Origin: Pelecanus crispus
Taxonomy: Eukaryota; Chordata; Aves; Pelecaniformes; Pelecanidae
Reading direction: 5' to 3'
Assembly (NCBI RefSeq): GCF_030463565.1
Contig: NC_134643.1
Coordinates: forward strand, 177,612,491-177,676,490
Length of the DNA stretch: 64,000 bases
This document shows positions 32,201-45,450 of the stretch, piece after piece. A model generated the notes under the pieces. That model did no database searches, was not told the DNA's origin, and saw nothing but the letters and a program-made list of their open reading frames with translations. The position numbers and the translations under genes were made by a program. Every line of letters starts with the position of its first letter. The stretch's first letter is position 1.

Positions 32201-35200
32201 CTTATGCACCAGGCATAACTTGCCTTTTTTTTTTTTTTTTTTTTTTTAATGTACAGTATTACCTGTATTACCTTTTTTGCTTTTGGCAAAATATAAAATA
32301 ATTCATTTTTGTGATGAGTGAAATCTTAAGGCTTATTCTTAAATGGTGGGGAGAGAATAGAATGCATTTCTGTACTGCAGTAGAACTTTCAATTATTTTT
32401 AGAAATTAACTGTTGGGGAAGACGGATTTGAACAGTCTGTCTCATCTCAGATGTTCCTAAATGGGTGCAGGTACAGCGAGTAATAATGATTTCATTTGCT
32501 GAGGCTAATTTCTCAGTCAGTCACTGGAGCAGAGACCCAGAAAGAAATTGGCTGAATACGAGAGCATGCTTGATTGAGTAATGTCTGTATGAATAGTAGT
32601 GGATAGATTTCTTACTGCAAATGTTAGCAATGTATTGGCTCATCCTAAATAAATCAGTTACAGGTTGGGAGTTGCAGGTAGACTACATTGTGACAAAGCA
32701 CACCAAATCCTTACCAATGAAAATACTCAGGTTTGTTCTTGTTTACACAATCTGATTTTAAACTGGAAATTTAGACATAAAAATTGATGTCTCATTGAAA
32801 TCAGGACAGTTTGACATGGAAACTACATGCATATATATAGTGCATATATATAATACTTTTTCTTTCAAAAACACTGTCTGTTTCAATATGAGGAGATCCC
32901 CTATGTGGTGGTCTTATTTATTTCTCTTCATATTTCTTCTTTCTGGTCCCTGTCCCTCCCCTTGACCTTTCCTAGCCATAATATGTAAAGGTTTACTGCT
33001 GCTTACTAGGACAAAAGGTGAAAGAGGAGGATGAAACATGCTTTTCTCATTAGTATTCTCAGTCTCTGAAAGTTTAAGACAAGGTGGAAAAAATTATTAC
33101 CTTGCCATACTTATCCTGCATTTTAGAGAGATATAAAGTGGTTTTCCATTCATGTGACATTGAAATCCGCAGTTCCAGAAAACGTCTTATTTTCATTTCT
33201 TTAGTGTGATTTTTATTGCTCGAGAAGGCTATATGTGTCTTTAAAGAGTTCCCCTTTGTTTTAACCTGTTGGCACTGTGTTTCACATGACAGAGATTGAG
33301 GTCTTGCTACTATAAAAGCATAGTCTGCTGTTCCTCTGTCACAGGAGTTGTTTGGAAGAGAGCTCATGAAGTTACCTTTGGGCATGAGTAGCAATGATTT
33401 CACTTGAAACAGGGTGGGAGTTCAGCGTTCTCAAGCTTGGGAAAAGGCAACAGACATTGTACTATATATCTGAAGTTTCTCTTTGCCTGTGCTGTGGGAA
33501 ACCTTATTTTTTTGCTCTGACTCAAATCCTGCATGCTGATTAGAGAAGCTTGTGGCTAAAATGTTCAAACTTTTAGACTAAAATGGATCAGTTCCCATTT
33601 CAGTAGCAGTTACCAATAATCAGAAGTTTTGACAATTTAGCCTACTATTATATAGGATTACTTATGGATATTTTAATACTTAGGAGTTTAAGTTACATTT
33701 TAAAACAGTCTTGCCAAGGCAGATAATCTGTTTTAAAAATGTAAGAAACTGTATCATCAGAGTAGCTCTGCTTTCCTGAAAGCCTGCTGTATAATTACAA
33801 AACGACTCAGTGCACCTGAGATATGTTACAAGAGAAGGCACTTGATGCAAATCAGATGTTGCAGCCACAAGCTTAGCTTGGAGAGTCTGAGCCAGTACGC
33901 AAGGGTGTATCAGGATGAATCACCAACTTATGGACATAAAGAGCACCTTGACCAAAGTAGGGTTTTTTAAAATTTTTTTTCCACCCTGATTTTATTCTGA
34001 ACAAGAAACAGTATATATGAGCCAATCGTAAATCATGTGGTTGTCAACATGATTACTGATAAAAGAGTATCTTGCTGTTCTTTCGGTGTGTCTCAAAAAA
34101 CACACTGAAATGGAAAATTTCTAAATGACCATTCAAACTTAACATTATCATCTTCAGAAATGAAGTCAAACATCAGGGCTATAACAATCCATGTTTCAAA
34201 ATTAGTTGCACTGTAAGTAAAATGCACTAATTGGTTTTACTTAAAACTGTTACTTTAGTTAGAGACAGGCAGTTCCACTTGAGGTCTAAAAATCAATTCA
34301 GACCTTTGTTAGCTTCCACTGTAGGGCAGTTTTTATCAGTCGTTTTCTTAAAGCATTGATGTTATTTCTTATTATCATACGAGACACATGTGAAAGTTGG
34401 TGTACCACAAATACTGTCAACTGCACAAAGTGAATGAAGTTATTCTTTCCTCTCATTTCTCTTGCATAAACTGTTGAAAAGAGGAGAAAATTTTGAAATT
34501 GGTTTGTTTACTTTGGGTCATTTTGTTTACACATTTTGTTTAATTATTGTAGACAGGGCGATAATTTAATGGAGTGTTAGTTTTATGATTTTTTTTTTTT
34601 TTTCCTGATGTATTTGGCACTATGAAGTATGTAAGTAGAGCAGTTGAGGGACCAAGAATGCACTTTGGGAACTTACCTAACTGCAGCTGCACTGAGTAGT
34701 AAATAAAAGCAGGAGCATCGATGCCTTCTTGCAGAACTCGTTGAATGCAATGTACCTTTTAGCAGTAGGTTTACTGTCTTCTACCTCTGCTGCTCTGCAG
34801 ATGGAGATTATGCAGTTGTTTATCATGTGTATGTTTTTATCCCTCAGTGACTTTTTTTGTTGGAGAAACACTGTGTTCATACTTTAAAACCAGTGCATGA
34901 GGATCCCATAATATTGCAGCTACATGTGAAGGCTGTCTAACCGCACACTCCCTACAACTCTCAGTACTGTTCTTGGGGAGGAAGGCATTCTTCAGGCCCC
35001 TTCATCTCAGGTGGAAGAAGATGACTGTGTAAGTTATTCTGAAATATGTATGGACAGGGAGGTAATGGTACAAAAAGTGAACTTTACATCAGGACTGTGC
35101 CTGACCTGTTCTCTCCTGCATACATACAATCACAGTACAAAGTCTGAAAGTGCAGGACAGTCTCCCTGGCAGTCAGTAGGTGGAAATGTTCCTGGACAAT

Positions 35201-36172
35201 GGGTTGCAATTGCCCACGCTAGTGAAGCGTTAAGACTTTCCCTGGTGTGAGTGAAGCATGTGCCAAAAAGTACTCTCCCAAGCTACTCCCCAGCACATTT
35301 CAGGAGCTAAAATGTTCCAGGGCCATTCCCAAAAGTCAGCTTGCCAGCAGCTCCCCTCTTTTAGACGTTAAAGGAGTTGCCCAGCATGGACACTGTCCTT
35401 CCAGGGCCAGCTGGAACATGGTGCCCAGGAATGTCCTGGGGCATGTTTGTTTGCAGTGCGGGAGGAAGGAGACCCCTCTGGCAAATCTCATCTCAAGGGA
35501 AATTCACTCATAAAGACAGACATCCTCATGAGTTAGGATAGCACAATCTAATCCCCAAATAGTAACTTCATTGCACAAAAACAACATATTTCAGTTTTTG
35601 TCAAAGGAGTAAGGCAGTTGGCAATGTAACTTGTTAGAATTTTGCAAAGCTTAGGTGATAGGGGCTTTTACTCCAATGTAGAGTAGCTACCTACAATTAT
35701 ATATTGATATTTTTTATCAAGCCTGAATCTGTAATTTTTTTGTTTGATTTGGGGAATGGCATTTTTTCTTTTTACAACATTATTCTTTAAGTATCTACTG
35801 ACAAGTCATAAAAACAGACTTTTTCCTATATTTTTCATTAACGAGCAAGCTTTCATATGTCACAGCACTTAATTTTTAAGAATGAATGAAGATGGTATAT
35901 CTTACTTTTGGAAGTTACATACATCTTGAAGAAAACAGTCACAAAAAATAGTTTCCTCCCTTGATGATCACTATAACCTCATCTTTCCACAAGATATGGA
36001 AAGTGTTCTTTCTTTTTTCCTTTCAGCCCCATGCTCCCGTAGCCCCCAGGTTATGGAGTGGGTGGCTTATGGAACCTTGTGATTGCTGAGTGATTTTGCA
36101 GGCTTTCATAGAGAAAAACCAGTGTGTGAAGTATTGTACTTGAGCTTGGCATCTGAGAGAACGGATTTCACT

Positions 36173-36232
36173 AAAGTGTATGCAAAACATATTTCTGTAT
36201 ACAAAGTGTATGCAAAACATATTTCTGTATAC
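36173..36232. repeat. Perfect tandem duplication of a 30-bp unit
   Basis: Two identical adjacent 30-nt copies (36173-36202 and 36203-36232), each beginning 'aaagtgtatgcaaaacatat'. The absence of any difference suggests a recent duplication. Each copy includes an octamer-like TATGCAAA. Confidence 0.95.
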
Positions 36233-38089
36233 ACGTAGTCTGAGGGATGTGGCTGTCACAATTCACCCCTTAAAATCTCTGCTTTAGAAAAATGGAACAG
36301 TCAACTACTTTTTTCTTTTTTTAAAGTTGATAAATTAAGCTAAGTGAAATATTAGATGGAGACACGTCCTGTTTGGTTTATTAAATGTGGCCAGGATTTA
36401 TGCTGTTTACATTTCACATAGTTTTTATCCAAAGACCTCTCTTCAGCTGCAAGATTGGTGGGTGAAATGCCTGGCCTCACTGGAGGCAATGACAAAATTC
36501 TCCTTGACCTCCTTGAAACTTTGTATAGACAAGAGGTGAATTCCTGAATATGTACTGATTGAACATACACTTGAATGGGTATCCTGGGAAAATCCCAGCT
36601 GCCTAGGGGAATAAAAAAAGTTTGTAATTGCATGAGACACACTTTTGAATCAAGGAATAGCTACCTTACTTCAGGATTTTTAACCTTCGTTCTGATCCTA
36701 CTTAACTTACTGTATGACTAAGATAATTTGTTCCTACTATGGCTGTAGTATATATGCAGTTGCTTCCTTTAGGCACCAAACTTTAAGACTTTGCTGAGAG
36801 ATTCTGTTTTGGGGGTTAATTCTGTTAATGGTGCTGCAGATTCCTGTTAGGCTTTTTACTGACAGAGTTGTGCTGATACTAGCTTGTGTGTAGACTCTTC
36901 TTCCTTTATTTCAGCTTACTGTTATCAAACCTTTCTTGTATACTGAAGCTGCAACAGCTTGACTGAATTCAGTTTAGCTCAGCTGTTGCAAAAAAGTCTA
37001 GGGAGAGTATTAATTTGGTTTAGCTGACAGTCTGGTTAATTGGCGTAGGCTCATTCATACTAAGAGTGTCTGCACAGTGTTTTGTGACAGTATTACTAAA
37101 TCAGCTATAAGCACTACCTGAAGTTAAATGAGTAAAAGCATGCTTAAAGTAAACTACAGTGAGCTACTCTCAGACAGAAGTGTCTGCGCACTAGCATCGC
37201 TTTGATCTAAGATGCCCATTAAGATGGGCAATTTATTTTTACAGTTACGTTTCTGTATTGCACATTATATCTCCTGTATATATACGCACATCACAATTAC
37301 ACCTTCTTGAGGGGAAATGAGGAATAGAAGGAAAGAAACTATTTCCTATTACTATGCTTCACTGTTACTAATATTCTTCTTTCACAGTATCAGCTTTTGC
37401 TGTAACATTCTCCCCTAGTTTCCAAATGAGACCATGAAAGGCACTGCTTTCCCTCACCCCTGAGAGAGTACACCTGCAGAGTGGAGTGCATCTACCCTGT
37501 ACTCTGTACTTTGTATATTGAAGTTTCCCAGGCGTGGTATGTTGGTCCAGTAAACAGAACAGCTTTTTTCCACTCTGTACTTTCAGTGAGAAATGAGTGA
37601 TGAAGATGCTAGTTTTCTTATTGCTAATCATAGATCATATGGCAACTTCCAAGGGCTTTGTCAATCCCTGAACAGCACTGATATAAGCTCTCACGCAAAT
37701 GCACAGAAAGGCAGATTCCCAGCCCATTACAATTTATAAACTACTTTGGGAAAAGACATCATCAGAGAGTGAGTGGTAAAAGGTAGGATGAGCGCACGGA
37801 TGTGATGTGGTTATATAAACCAAATACGTGCTTATCTTGATGGTGCCAAATCTCTTAAATATTCTTTAAAAGCATAGGAGCTTTTTAAATGTTGAAAATG
37901 TTTAATGTATGCAGAGAAGGAGAAGAACCCAGTAGATTAACCTTTTTTTTAGATAGGCACAACTGGTTTACCAATTTCCCTCTACGGCTGCAACTGTGCT
38001 ACAAAGAAAATGATTGGGTTATAAGTAAGTTATATCCTGGGGGATTTAAGGGGGGAAAAGAAAAAAAGATCCTGTCTAGACACATGAGG

Positions 38090-38127
38090 GCTGTAGTAGC
38101 AATGGCCATGAGCAGCAATGGCCATGA
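38090..38127. repeat. Short tandem duplication with TGGCCA
   Basis: 'agcaatggccatgag' occurs as two near-identical adjacent copies, each with the palindrome TGGCCA. This is a minor local duplication. Confidence 0.7.
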
Positions 38128-38777
38128 AATAATGACTGTTGGATTTACTGTTGGTTTGGTTTTACTGATAGGTTCAGTCCCACAGTAGTACAGACACTAA
38201 GTAGACACAAAGAGCGTTCATTTCTAAATTTAGTGACTTAAACCTGAACTGTCCACATGTGATTCAGACATCTCATGCTGATGGCAGGAAAGGTATTGGG
38301 GTTTGTCTGTGGGTTTTTTGTTGGGGTTTTGGAGTTTTTTTTTCTGGTGAAGGCAGGCTACAGCATGCATGGCAATGAAGAAACTGCCATCCTTAGTACC
38401 CATTTCAGAGACATGCAATAAGGCTTACTGGGACAAGGAAACACCAGAGACCAAAAAAAAAAATGTTGAAGTGAAAAGTTTTTGCTATATTGGTGTTTGC
38501 TTCCTTGGTGGGGTGGGCATTTTTTGTTGGTGGTGGAGATTTTTTCCCCTCATTTCTTTGTTTTGGTCTGTCTTTCCTAACGGTCCTAGCCTCCTTCAGG
38601 TCTCTTGGTGTCTGCCAGTCCTGCAGGCATAGATCACCCCTTTGCATTAATGAGGTAACATGGAATATGAAATATGAAAATATAGCCCTGTAGAAAATTA
38701 TATAACAGCATTGCAGGACAATGTTTGCTGCCACTGTGGGTTTTCTGTGATTTTAATTTTTGGTTTTTAATAATTTA

Positions 38778-38872
38778 ACTGGGGCCCAGATTCTCAAGCT
38801 GGGTAACTCAACGTGGCTCCACTAATGGTAGCAATGTTCTGGTGATTTGCACTAGCAGAGCATCTGACCTAG
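38778..38872. mobile_element. Decayed palindromic fold-back element (MITE-like)
   Basis: The left end 'ggggcccagattctcaagct' and the right end 'agcagagcatctgacc' are imperfect reverse complements. The interior, 'gtaactcaacgtggctccac', matches a palindromic family I recall from reptile genomes (GGCCAGATTCTCAGCTGGTGTAAAT...). The copy is much decayed, and the family name is unknown to me. Confidence 0.45.
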
Positions 38873-41800
38873 TAACTTACCACCAAAAAAAAAAATGTTA
38901 CACAGTAGGATAAGAATCTAAAGAGTTTATCAGCTTTTGCTTCTTACTGCATCTTTGTTGAACAATGGCTTTCACTATAACTCAAGACAGTTCAGATTCC
39001 TTATTTATAACACCTTAATAGCTATTATTTATTACGTTCAAGACACTTGTGCAAAAGGAATGCTTTCAATTCAGTCACTCAACTTTAGGATCCCAGGATC
39101 ACTTGAGTGTTCTCAGACTTGTTACGAAAAAAGCAGAACCCCTGCAAAAGGAAGAAAACAGATCATTTCAATTTACATGCAACAGTGTTTTACATTTTTA
39201 AAAAATACTTAAAGCATGCTTTGTGTGGCAGACATTTATGCTCAGCCTATTTATTATGGAGTGAATAATATTTTTCAAGAATGATTCATCTGGCTTATTT
39301 TAGAGGCTGCCTTGAATTCTGGTCATTTCTATAGATACTGCAATTCACAGTCATTAGTAAGCTAGTGGTTTGATCTAACCTCAGCTACCTGTTGCTGGCT
39401 GTGAATGGAAGAATTTATTTTTAGTGCAAAACCACAATATGAATATTTTCCACTCTGAAAGTATAAAAAACCCTTTAAGTAAAAATTTTACTCTTTCGCT
39501 GTGATGTGCTGTGGCTCTGATGTCAGACATACTGGGTTCTTCTTACAGAAAATCCTTTAAAATGCCTGATTCTTTATTGAAGTTGACAAGAATTTCCTCC
39601 ACTTAACCCCTTCAGTGCCCCCGGGCGTTCAGCTCACATCAAACAAAAGGGAGCTCCTATACCTGCTATACAGGGATGGTGGGATGTTGACAAATCGAAG
39701 ATGAAAAAAAGAGACGGAAAAACCTGGGCCCTTGGGCAGTCAGGAAGGAGGTTTGTGGGCAGGCTCACGTAGCTGTGATACGTGAGAGAGTCAGCATCTC
39801 TGGAAAGCTGTGACTTCACCACCGCACAACCACTACAACTGCCCTGCTGATATGGGACCCTGCGTTTTGGCATGATGTAGTTTTTGTTTGGTTGTTGGGC
39901 TGGGCCGTTGGGGGATAATTCTGCCCTTTCTGCAAGATTCAGGGGTAGAAAAGGTGTGATTTAGGGAAGTATCAGCTCCGCTTAGTAAGAGTCAATGGAT
40001 TCATCACGGTGGAAAGCCATCTACAGGCCCTGAGCACATGATTTGTGTAGTTAATTACTGAGAGTCACTGTGTGGATCTCATGCGTTACAGAACCTCTTG
40101 GCTAGTCTCCTCAGTTAAGTGAGGTGACAGGAATCATTACATGTGGAGTTATGAAAGCTAGTATTCAATGTAAGAGTGGGTGGACTAACTCACCCACCAC
40201 GGACTATATTGCAAAAGAGTAAGAATCTGAGGCCTAAAAAATGCCATTGGCCTCTACACAAACTTCTCATTTTTTTTCCATAAAACATTTGAATTGCATT
40301 AGAGATAAGATGAAAGAACAATGCTCAATATCCAGGTGCCTTTACACTTACGTTTTGTTTATAATTTTGCAAGCAAGCCTAATCTATAGCACAGATAAAA
40401 GAAAGAAGATAAAATGGAAAACAAGGATATAATGCAGTTTAAAAACCAGGAGAGTTTCTAGCTCATACCCAAAACTCAGTTCATTTTAAGAACAAGGTCC
40501 GGCTCCTAAGCCTTGACTGAGAGCTGGGTTTCCACAGAATATTAGGGCTGTCAGATAATTGATGGGCTTTGGTCACTGTTCACCACCGAGCTTTTACTGT
40601 TCTAGTTAGAGATGCTACTGATCTTCCCCGCTTTAGGTGGTCATCACATTTCCACAGCCTTAAAAAGATTTTAAAATAATTTGTGGATTTCTTTGGTGGA
40701 GGAAAATGAGTTCCTGCTTCGTATTTGTGATGCCTCAGAAGTTCATATTTTGTCCCTTTTCTTAACAGTCCAAAAGAAAGAAGAAGTAGGTAGTTTAGTT
40801 CTGTTAGCTAGTTTAGTTCTGTTAGCTCAATTAATTTATCTTAGGTAAAGAAAGCTGTTGTCTTTGTGTCCACTAGTAAGGAAAAAAAAAGTGTATGTTT
40901 TTTACCGACTGCTTGCTCACACATGATCTTTAGCATAAGGTAAAATGTTAATGTAGTCAAAGCTGCTGGAATTTCAGCACATGTAGTTTGGTCATTCGTG
41001 CTACCAAGAAAATGTTTACCATCTCTACCAATGCATATTAAAACTTACAGTCATGCTCTTAGCACTGTGATTTTACCATCTGATAAGTAGAAAATGTTTG
41101 TTTAAAAAACACAAGCAAATAAGTACTATTACCCAACCAATTTTCTTAGACAAGATAAAACCTGAGCTTCCAGTTAATACCTTCAAAGATGTTACTAACC
41201 ATCTTACATTTCACATCTGTGCCTTAAAAAGCAAAACCCTTGCTTTTATAAATCCAAACATTTCTTCTCCTCCTGACCAGCTACAAGGAGTTTTTCAAGG
41301 TACTCACCACTTCATTGACCAAGCAGTATCCATTTGATTTTTGGCCTAGAAGCGGGAAGAGACAGGGAGAGCATTTCAGGAGAACCCCACTCCTGACTGC
41401 AGAGAGGAAGAATTAGCAGGAGCACAACCTCACTGCACATCCTAGAGGACCAGGACGTGATGCGCAAACATCCTTTTGGTAAGCAATGTAACCTTACTAC
41501 AGGACTGTAAATATTTTTGGTAATTACAGTTTTTGATTCTTACTTTTTAGTGTGATTGTGAAAGAGCCATCTCTGCTTTCAGATCCTCATCACCCTGCCC
41601 AGAAGGCAATCTTAACCATGGTTAAACCCTGGATTCAACTTCCCCCAATTTATAGGGTCTATAACAACATTTTTTTTAGGGATTATACATTTTTAAGGAC
41701 CATAATAGACTAATATTCTGTATTTCCCTGCTAGCTAAAGGCTAGAAACAGGAGGCCATCTACTAAGAGAACAGCCTCCTGACAGGTTTATTTAGGAACC

Positions 41801-43270
41801 TCTTAGGACACTCTTAAGAACTGGCAGCCAAGCTGAGATGCATCTATAATCAGGAGTTAGTTGAGAAGATGCGTAAGGCAATCTCCAGGGACAAACAGCC
41901 TTCACAACTAGACACAGTCCCACCAACTCCCATAATGATAATAACCAGCTTCAAGAACCCACCTGCAACCTGCTTCTGGACTGGCTTAACCTCCTTCATT
42001 TTTGTAAATTTGGTGTTAAAAAGTGAGACAGGCACCATGATTAGGGGGAGGGGGTGTGTGTGTACTGTCTAATATCCCAGTACAACGATGGTGGTTGTGG
42101 GAGGAGTAGGAAGGGAATGGACTGCAGACAGTAGCTATGTCTGCATGTTTTCCCTAAATAGGATCTCTGTTGCCACCATCATAAACTGCATCGTGGGCTG
42201 TATGCACCACTTTTCTGAGGCCATAGGAAGTCCCTATGTTCTTAAGACATTTTGGAGACACAGAAATTCATACCAAGTCTGAACTGTCTTGGGTTTTCCT
42301 GAAGTAGGTGTAGGGGAATTACAGTGACTGTTTGTGTGTCACTCAGCTGCAGTTTACTACAGCGTAATGAGGTTCAGATGGCTGTCCATCCTTGTCCATC
42401 ATCTCCATCTGGATTCTGCTGGAACACTTGCTTAGAAGTAATGAAAAACAACTCATGGAGTTGTGCTGGATCTATGATTTTTCTCCAGTGTGAATGGACA
42501 TAGCTGACAGTGTCCCTCAGAAAGCTCAACAATGTGAAAACAACTATTTAGCTATAGCTTATGTATGGTTCTGCAAGGTTAGGAAGTTGCCTAGGTGACA
42601 GTAAGTATTCATGCCCAGGAGATCAGTCCTGGGACATCCAGAAAAGATATAAACTCTGATATATCAATATTTAAGGAATAGTAAAGTATTTCTTTGCAGC
42701 TTTGCTGAATGGATAAAACCACATCCTATTGTTGCAGTTTTAATATAAAAACCTGTTTAGTGGGGTGATATTGTTGAAGTATAGAAGTAAAATATTGGAA
42801 AGTATTTTAGCACAGTCCTAGTGGTTTAAAGGCTAAACTTCTACACGTTAGCTTCCCTGGGCAGAAAAGTGGTAATGTGATGTGAGACAAAGTTAATGTG
42901 CAGGCATAGCAGGAGAGAAAATTATGGTTTCTGAAGGTCTAGTTTGGTTCAGGTCAGAATCACGTGTGTTGTAAAGGGAACACGGAGATCCAGGATGGAC
43001 TTTGATTTGATCACCCAGTGCCTTCCTGTCTGTAAGACTGGCTCTAAGCCTACTCTTCCCCCTCAGCAATAGCATTTTAATGAGTAAATACATAGTCCTC
43101 AGAGCTATTAGATCATTGGCTGAACTGATTATAGCCCATATTTTTGCTTCCCACACCTCAATTAGAAAATAACTCTATATTTTAGATGCAGATTATTTCT
43201 AAAGTTAGACCTTTTTGAAATATTAAATGCTTGATAAAGGAATTGTAAATGTAAATGTAAATTGAAGATG
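38872..43270. other. Downstream intergenic desert, part 2
   Basis: No gene is supported. An 18-bp unit is tandemly duplicated at 40791-40826. A stretch near 40100-40150 loosely recalls a MIR SINE but is too decayed to call. Nothing else could be named. Confidence 0.55.
40791..40826. repeat. Perfect tandem duplication of an 18-bp unit
   Basis: The unit 'tagtttagttctgttagc' occurs twice in direct succession with no mismatch. Confidence 0.95.
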
Positions 43271-43484
43271 TCCTCCCCTCCCCTCCCCTCCCCTCCCCTC
43301 CCCTCCCCTCCCCTCCCCTCCCCTCTCCTCTCCTCTCCTCTCCTCTCCTCTCCTCTCCTCTCCTCTCCTCTCCTCTCCTCTCCTCTCCTCTCCTCTCCTC
43401 TCCTCTCCTCTCCTCTCCTCTCCTCTCCTCTCCTCTCCTCTCTCTCCTCTCCTCTCCTCTCCTCTCCTCTCCTCTCCTCTCCTC
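43271..43484. repeat. 214-nt pure polypyrimidine pentanucleotide microsatellite
   Basis: An unbroken run of C and T starts as CCCCT units (about 43275-43324) and then switches to CTCCT units, with one phase slip at about 43440-43447. The clean CCCCT-to-CTCCT switch suggests a point change spread by slippage. Open frames across it on both strands (Ser/Pro/Leu or Arg/Gly/Glu repeats) are artefacts. A tract this long can form triplex (H-) DNA. Confidence 0.98.
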
Positions 43485-45285
43485 GCTTTGCCTTCATTAA
43501 AAGTATTTTTTAAAGAAGTCAGGGCACAATGGAGCCCTGGATGGATGAAAATAATCTCATTTAAGATGTCCACAGTTTATGCATCTATTTCTATACTCGC
43601 CATCCTTGGGCTCCCTTGATCTTTAGTGTATGTAAATGAATAATCTTAGGATGTGTCTGCATTACCAGCTGTTACAGAGCAAAGAGTGGAGGACGGGGCT
43701 GTGTTGTGATCTGTTATGATTCTAGGTCTGCATATTCACACTGCTTCTTTACTGGCAACGACGTTGGTGCCAGTTGCTGATTCACAGCTCATCCATATCC
43801 TATGTAGAAGAGTAACTGCTGAATGACCCTGCATCCATTTTGCAAGTGGGGTGCTGTGAATGGCACCCCATGGCGCAACTTCCCCTTGGCTCCATCAGTA
43901 GCAATAGTGCTTCAAGCACACCAGCTGTGTAACTCGGGAACCTCCAAATATAGATTCATGACAAATTTGCATCAAAACCCACCCTTCCAATGCACTGAAT
44001 AACTAGTATAGATGCACCTGTAGGGTATAAGCTGTATGGCCTATTTAATCTAATTTTTATTCATCTACATTAGGATGAACTGAATTGATTAAGAAGGGAG
44101 TGTATGTGACTAGCCCACATGGAGATATCTATACTTTTAATTTTAAGATTGATTAAAATGCATCTGATGCCATACTTCTTTTTACAATAAGAATTTTTCT
44201 CCACGTTGATATATAAAATGTTGTATTGAAACTATTTTATTAACTCTTAATCTGTACATTATTTGGATATGTAAGCCCTGCTTTTTTTAGGTCTTTTATC
44301 TATTTGATATGTCATATAATTCCATAACCAAATCTAAGCAACAGTTTAAAATTCTGATTTCTTTTAAAGCAAAAGTGAAAAGATGAGTATTTCTAAATTC
44401 TGTATTAATTTAGAAATAATTAATTCAGGGCAAGCTTCTGCATTAAATGCACATGTCTATGCGTGAAAGAGTTTTCTAAGCTTCCATTACAGTCAGTGGG
44501 AGTTCTGCTGAGTTGTTCACACTTGAATGCTTTGTGCTATTTGAGTTGTCCAAGTATATCTGTGATATTTGCATGAGTCTGGCATGACCATCAGGAGTGG
44601 CAGGTGTAGTCCATATATTGCACTAGGTACCTGTACACAGGCAACTGAGTAGTCAGAGGATCAACAGAGCCAGGAGGTTCAGTGCACATTTTAAATCATC
44701 CTAAAGCCTATCTCTGTTTGACTAGATGAATAGTACTCTAGACTCCTTTGACTGGATTGACTAGGTCTCCATTGACTTAGCTTAGACACCTACATTTATT
44801 GCTTTCTAAATTTAGATGTCTGAATCTTGAACAGAATCCTACGCCTCATTACTGAATTACTGCATCCTGTTCTTACTTGGTTAACCACTACATAATCATT
44901 TCAAGTGACTATATGGCATACTAATTCAGAAATAGAAAGTGAGTTCCTTATTTTATCCATTTTAATGGCATTGCCATTTTTTAAACTGTTACAAGTACAA
45001 TCAGTTTATAGTTCTGATGATTATGACAGTTTTTCATGGTCTTTTATTCATCATATTTAGTGTAATATGCTAAATATACATGAAAACTGCACATCCCACT
45101 TCTCACAGTTGTATCTCTGGGGCTGAACAGTCCTGTTATTGCCAAAAATAATTCCCTGAGCACAGCTGTCATGGAGCGTAACACAGAGCTTCAGTAGAAA
45201 GTTGTTTCGTGGTTTATAAAATACACTGTCCAATAACAGTGTCAGTGAAATTTTTCCAGGCGTGTAGAAAAAAGCAGGACTGTAC
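43484..45285. other. Intergenic with scattered repeat remnants
   Basis: No gene is supported. At about 44480-44515 'cattacagtcagtgggagtt' recalls the TTGACTTCAATGGGA-type repeat core. At about 44735-44850, 'ttagacacctacatttattg' and 'aaatttagatgtctgaatct' form a loose inverted pair of the 'TTAGGCACCTAAAT' sort seen in reptile fold-back repeats. Confidence 0.45.
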
Positions 45286-45450
45286 AGAATTACTTAAGAT
45301 CATTTAGTGTAATCATCTACAGTAAGAAGGACTAAATGTACTGCAACCATTCCTTGCAGGTATTTGCCTAATCTGTTCCTAAACAATCCTAATGAAGGAT
45401 TTCCTGTTCTAATATTTTACCTGCTATATACAGGAAGATTGTTATTGCCT
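45285..45450 (-). mobile_element. CR1-like LINE 3' fragment
   Basis: Read on the plus strand, 'aagatcatttagtgtaatca', then 'ttgcctaatctgttcctaaa', then 'aatcctaatgaaggatttcc' follow the order of the antisense CR1 3' region (GATCATCTAGTCCAACC ... TGTTTGTCTAACCTGTTCTTAAA ... CCTCCAATGAAGGAGATTCC). The element therefore points along the minus strand. Decay is heavy. A related stretch at about 45725-45930 ('cagcaaggagttccactgtt') may be another piece of the same or a similar LINE. Confidence 0.6.

Larger units (their letters stand above)
29222..38775. other. Downstream intergenic desert, part 1
   Basis: No gene is supported. An alternative AATAAA lies at 30027-30032. Other contents are a C15 run (31120-31134), T-rich tracts (32226-32247 and 34590-34602), a TA/GCATATATA microsatellite around 32829-32851 and a 30-bp tandem duplication at 36173-36232. 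The rest is unremarkable AT-rich sequence in which I found no domain or recognisable repeat. Confidence 0.6.

Noticed and set aside
43162..43573. Arg/Gly/Glu and Ser/Pro/Leu repeat proteins
   Set aside because: They are only translations of a pentanucleotide microsatellite.
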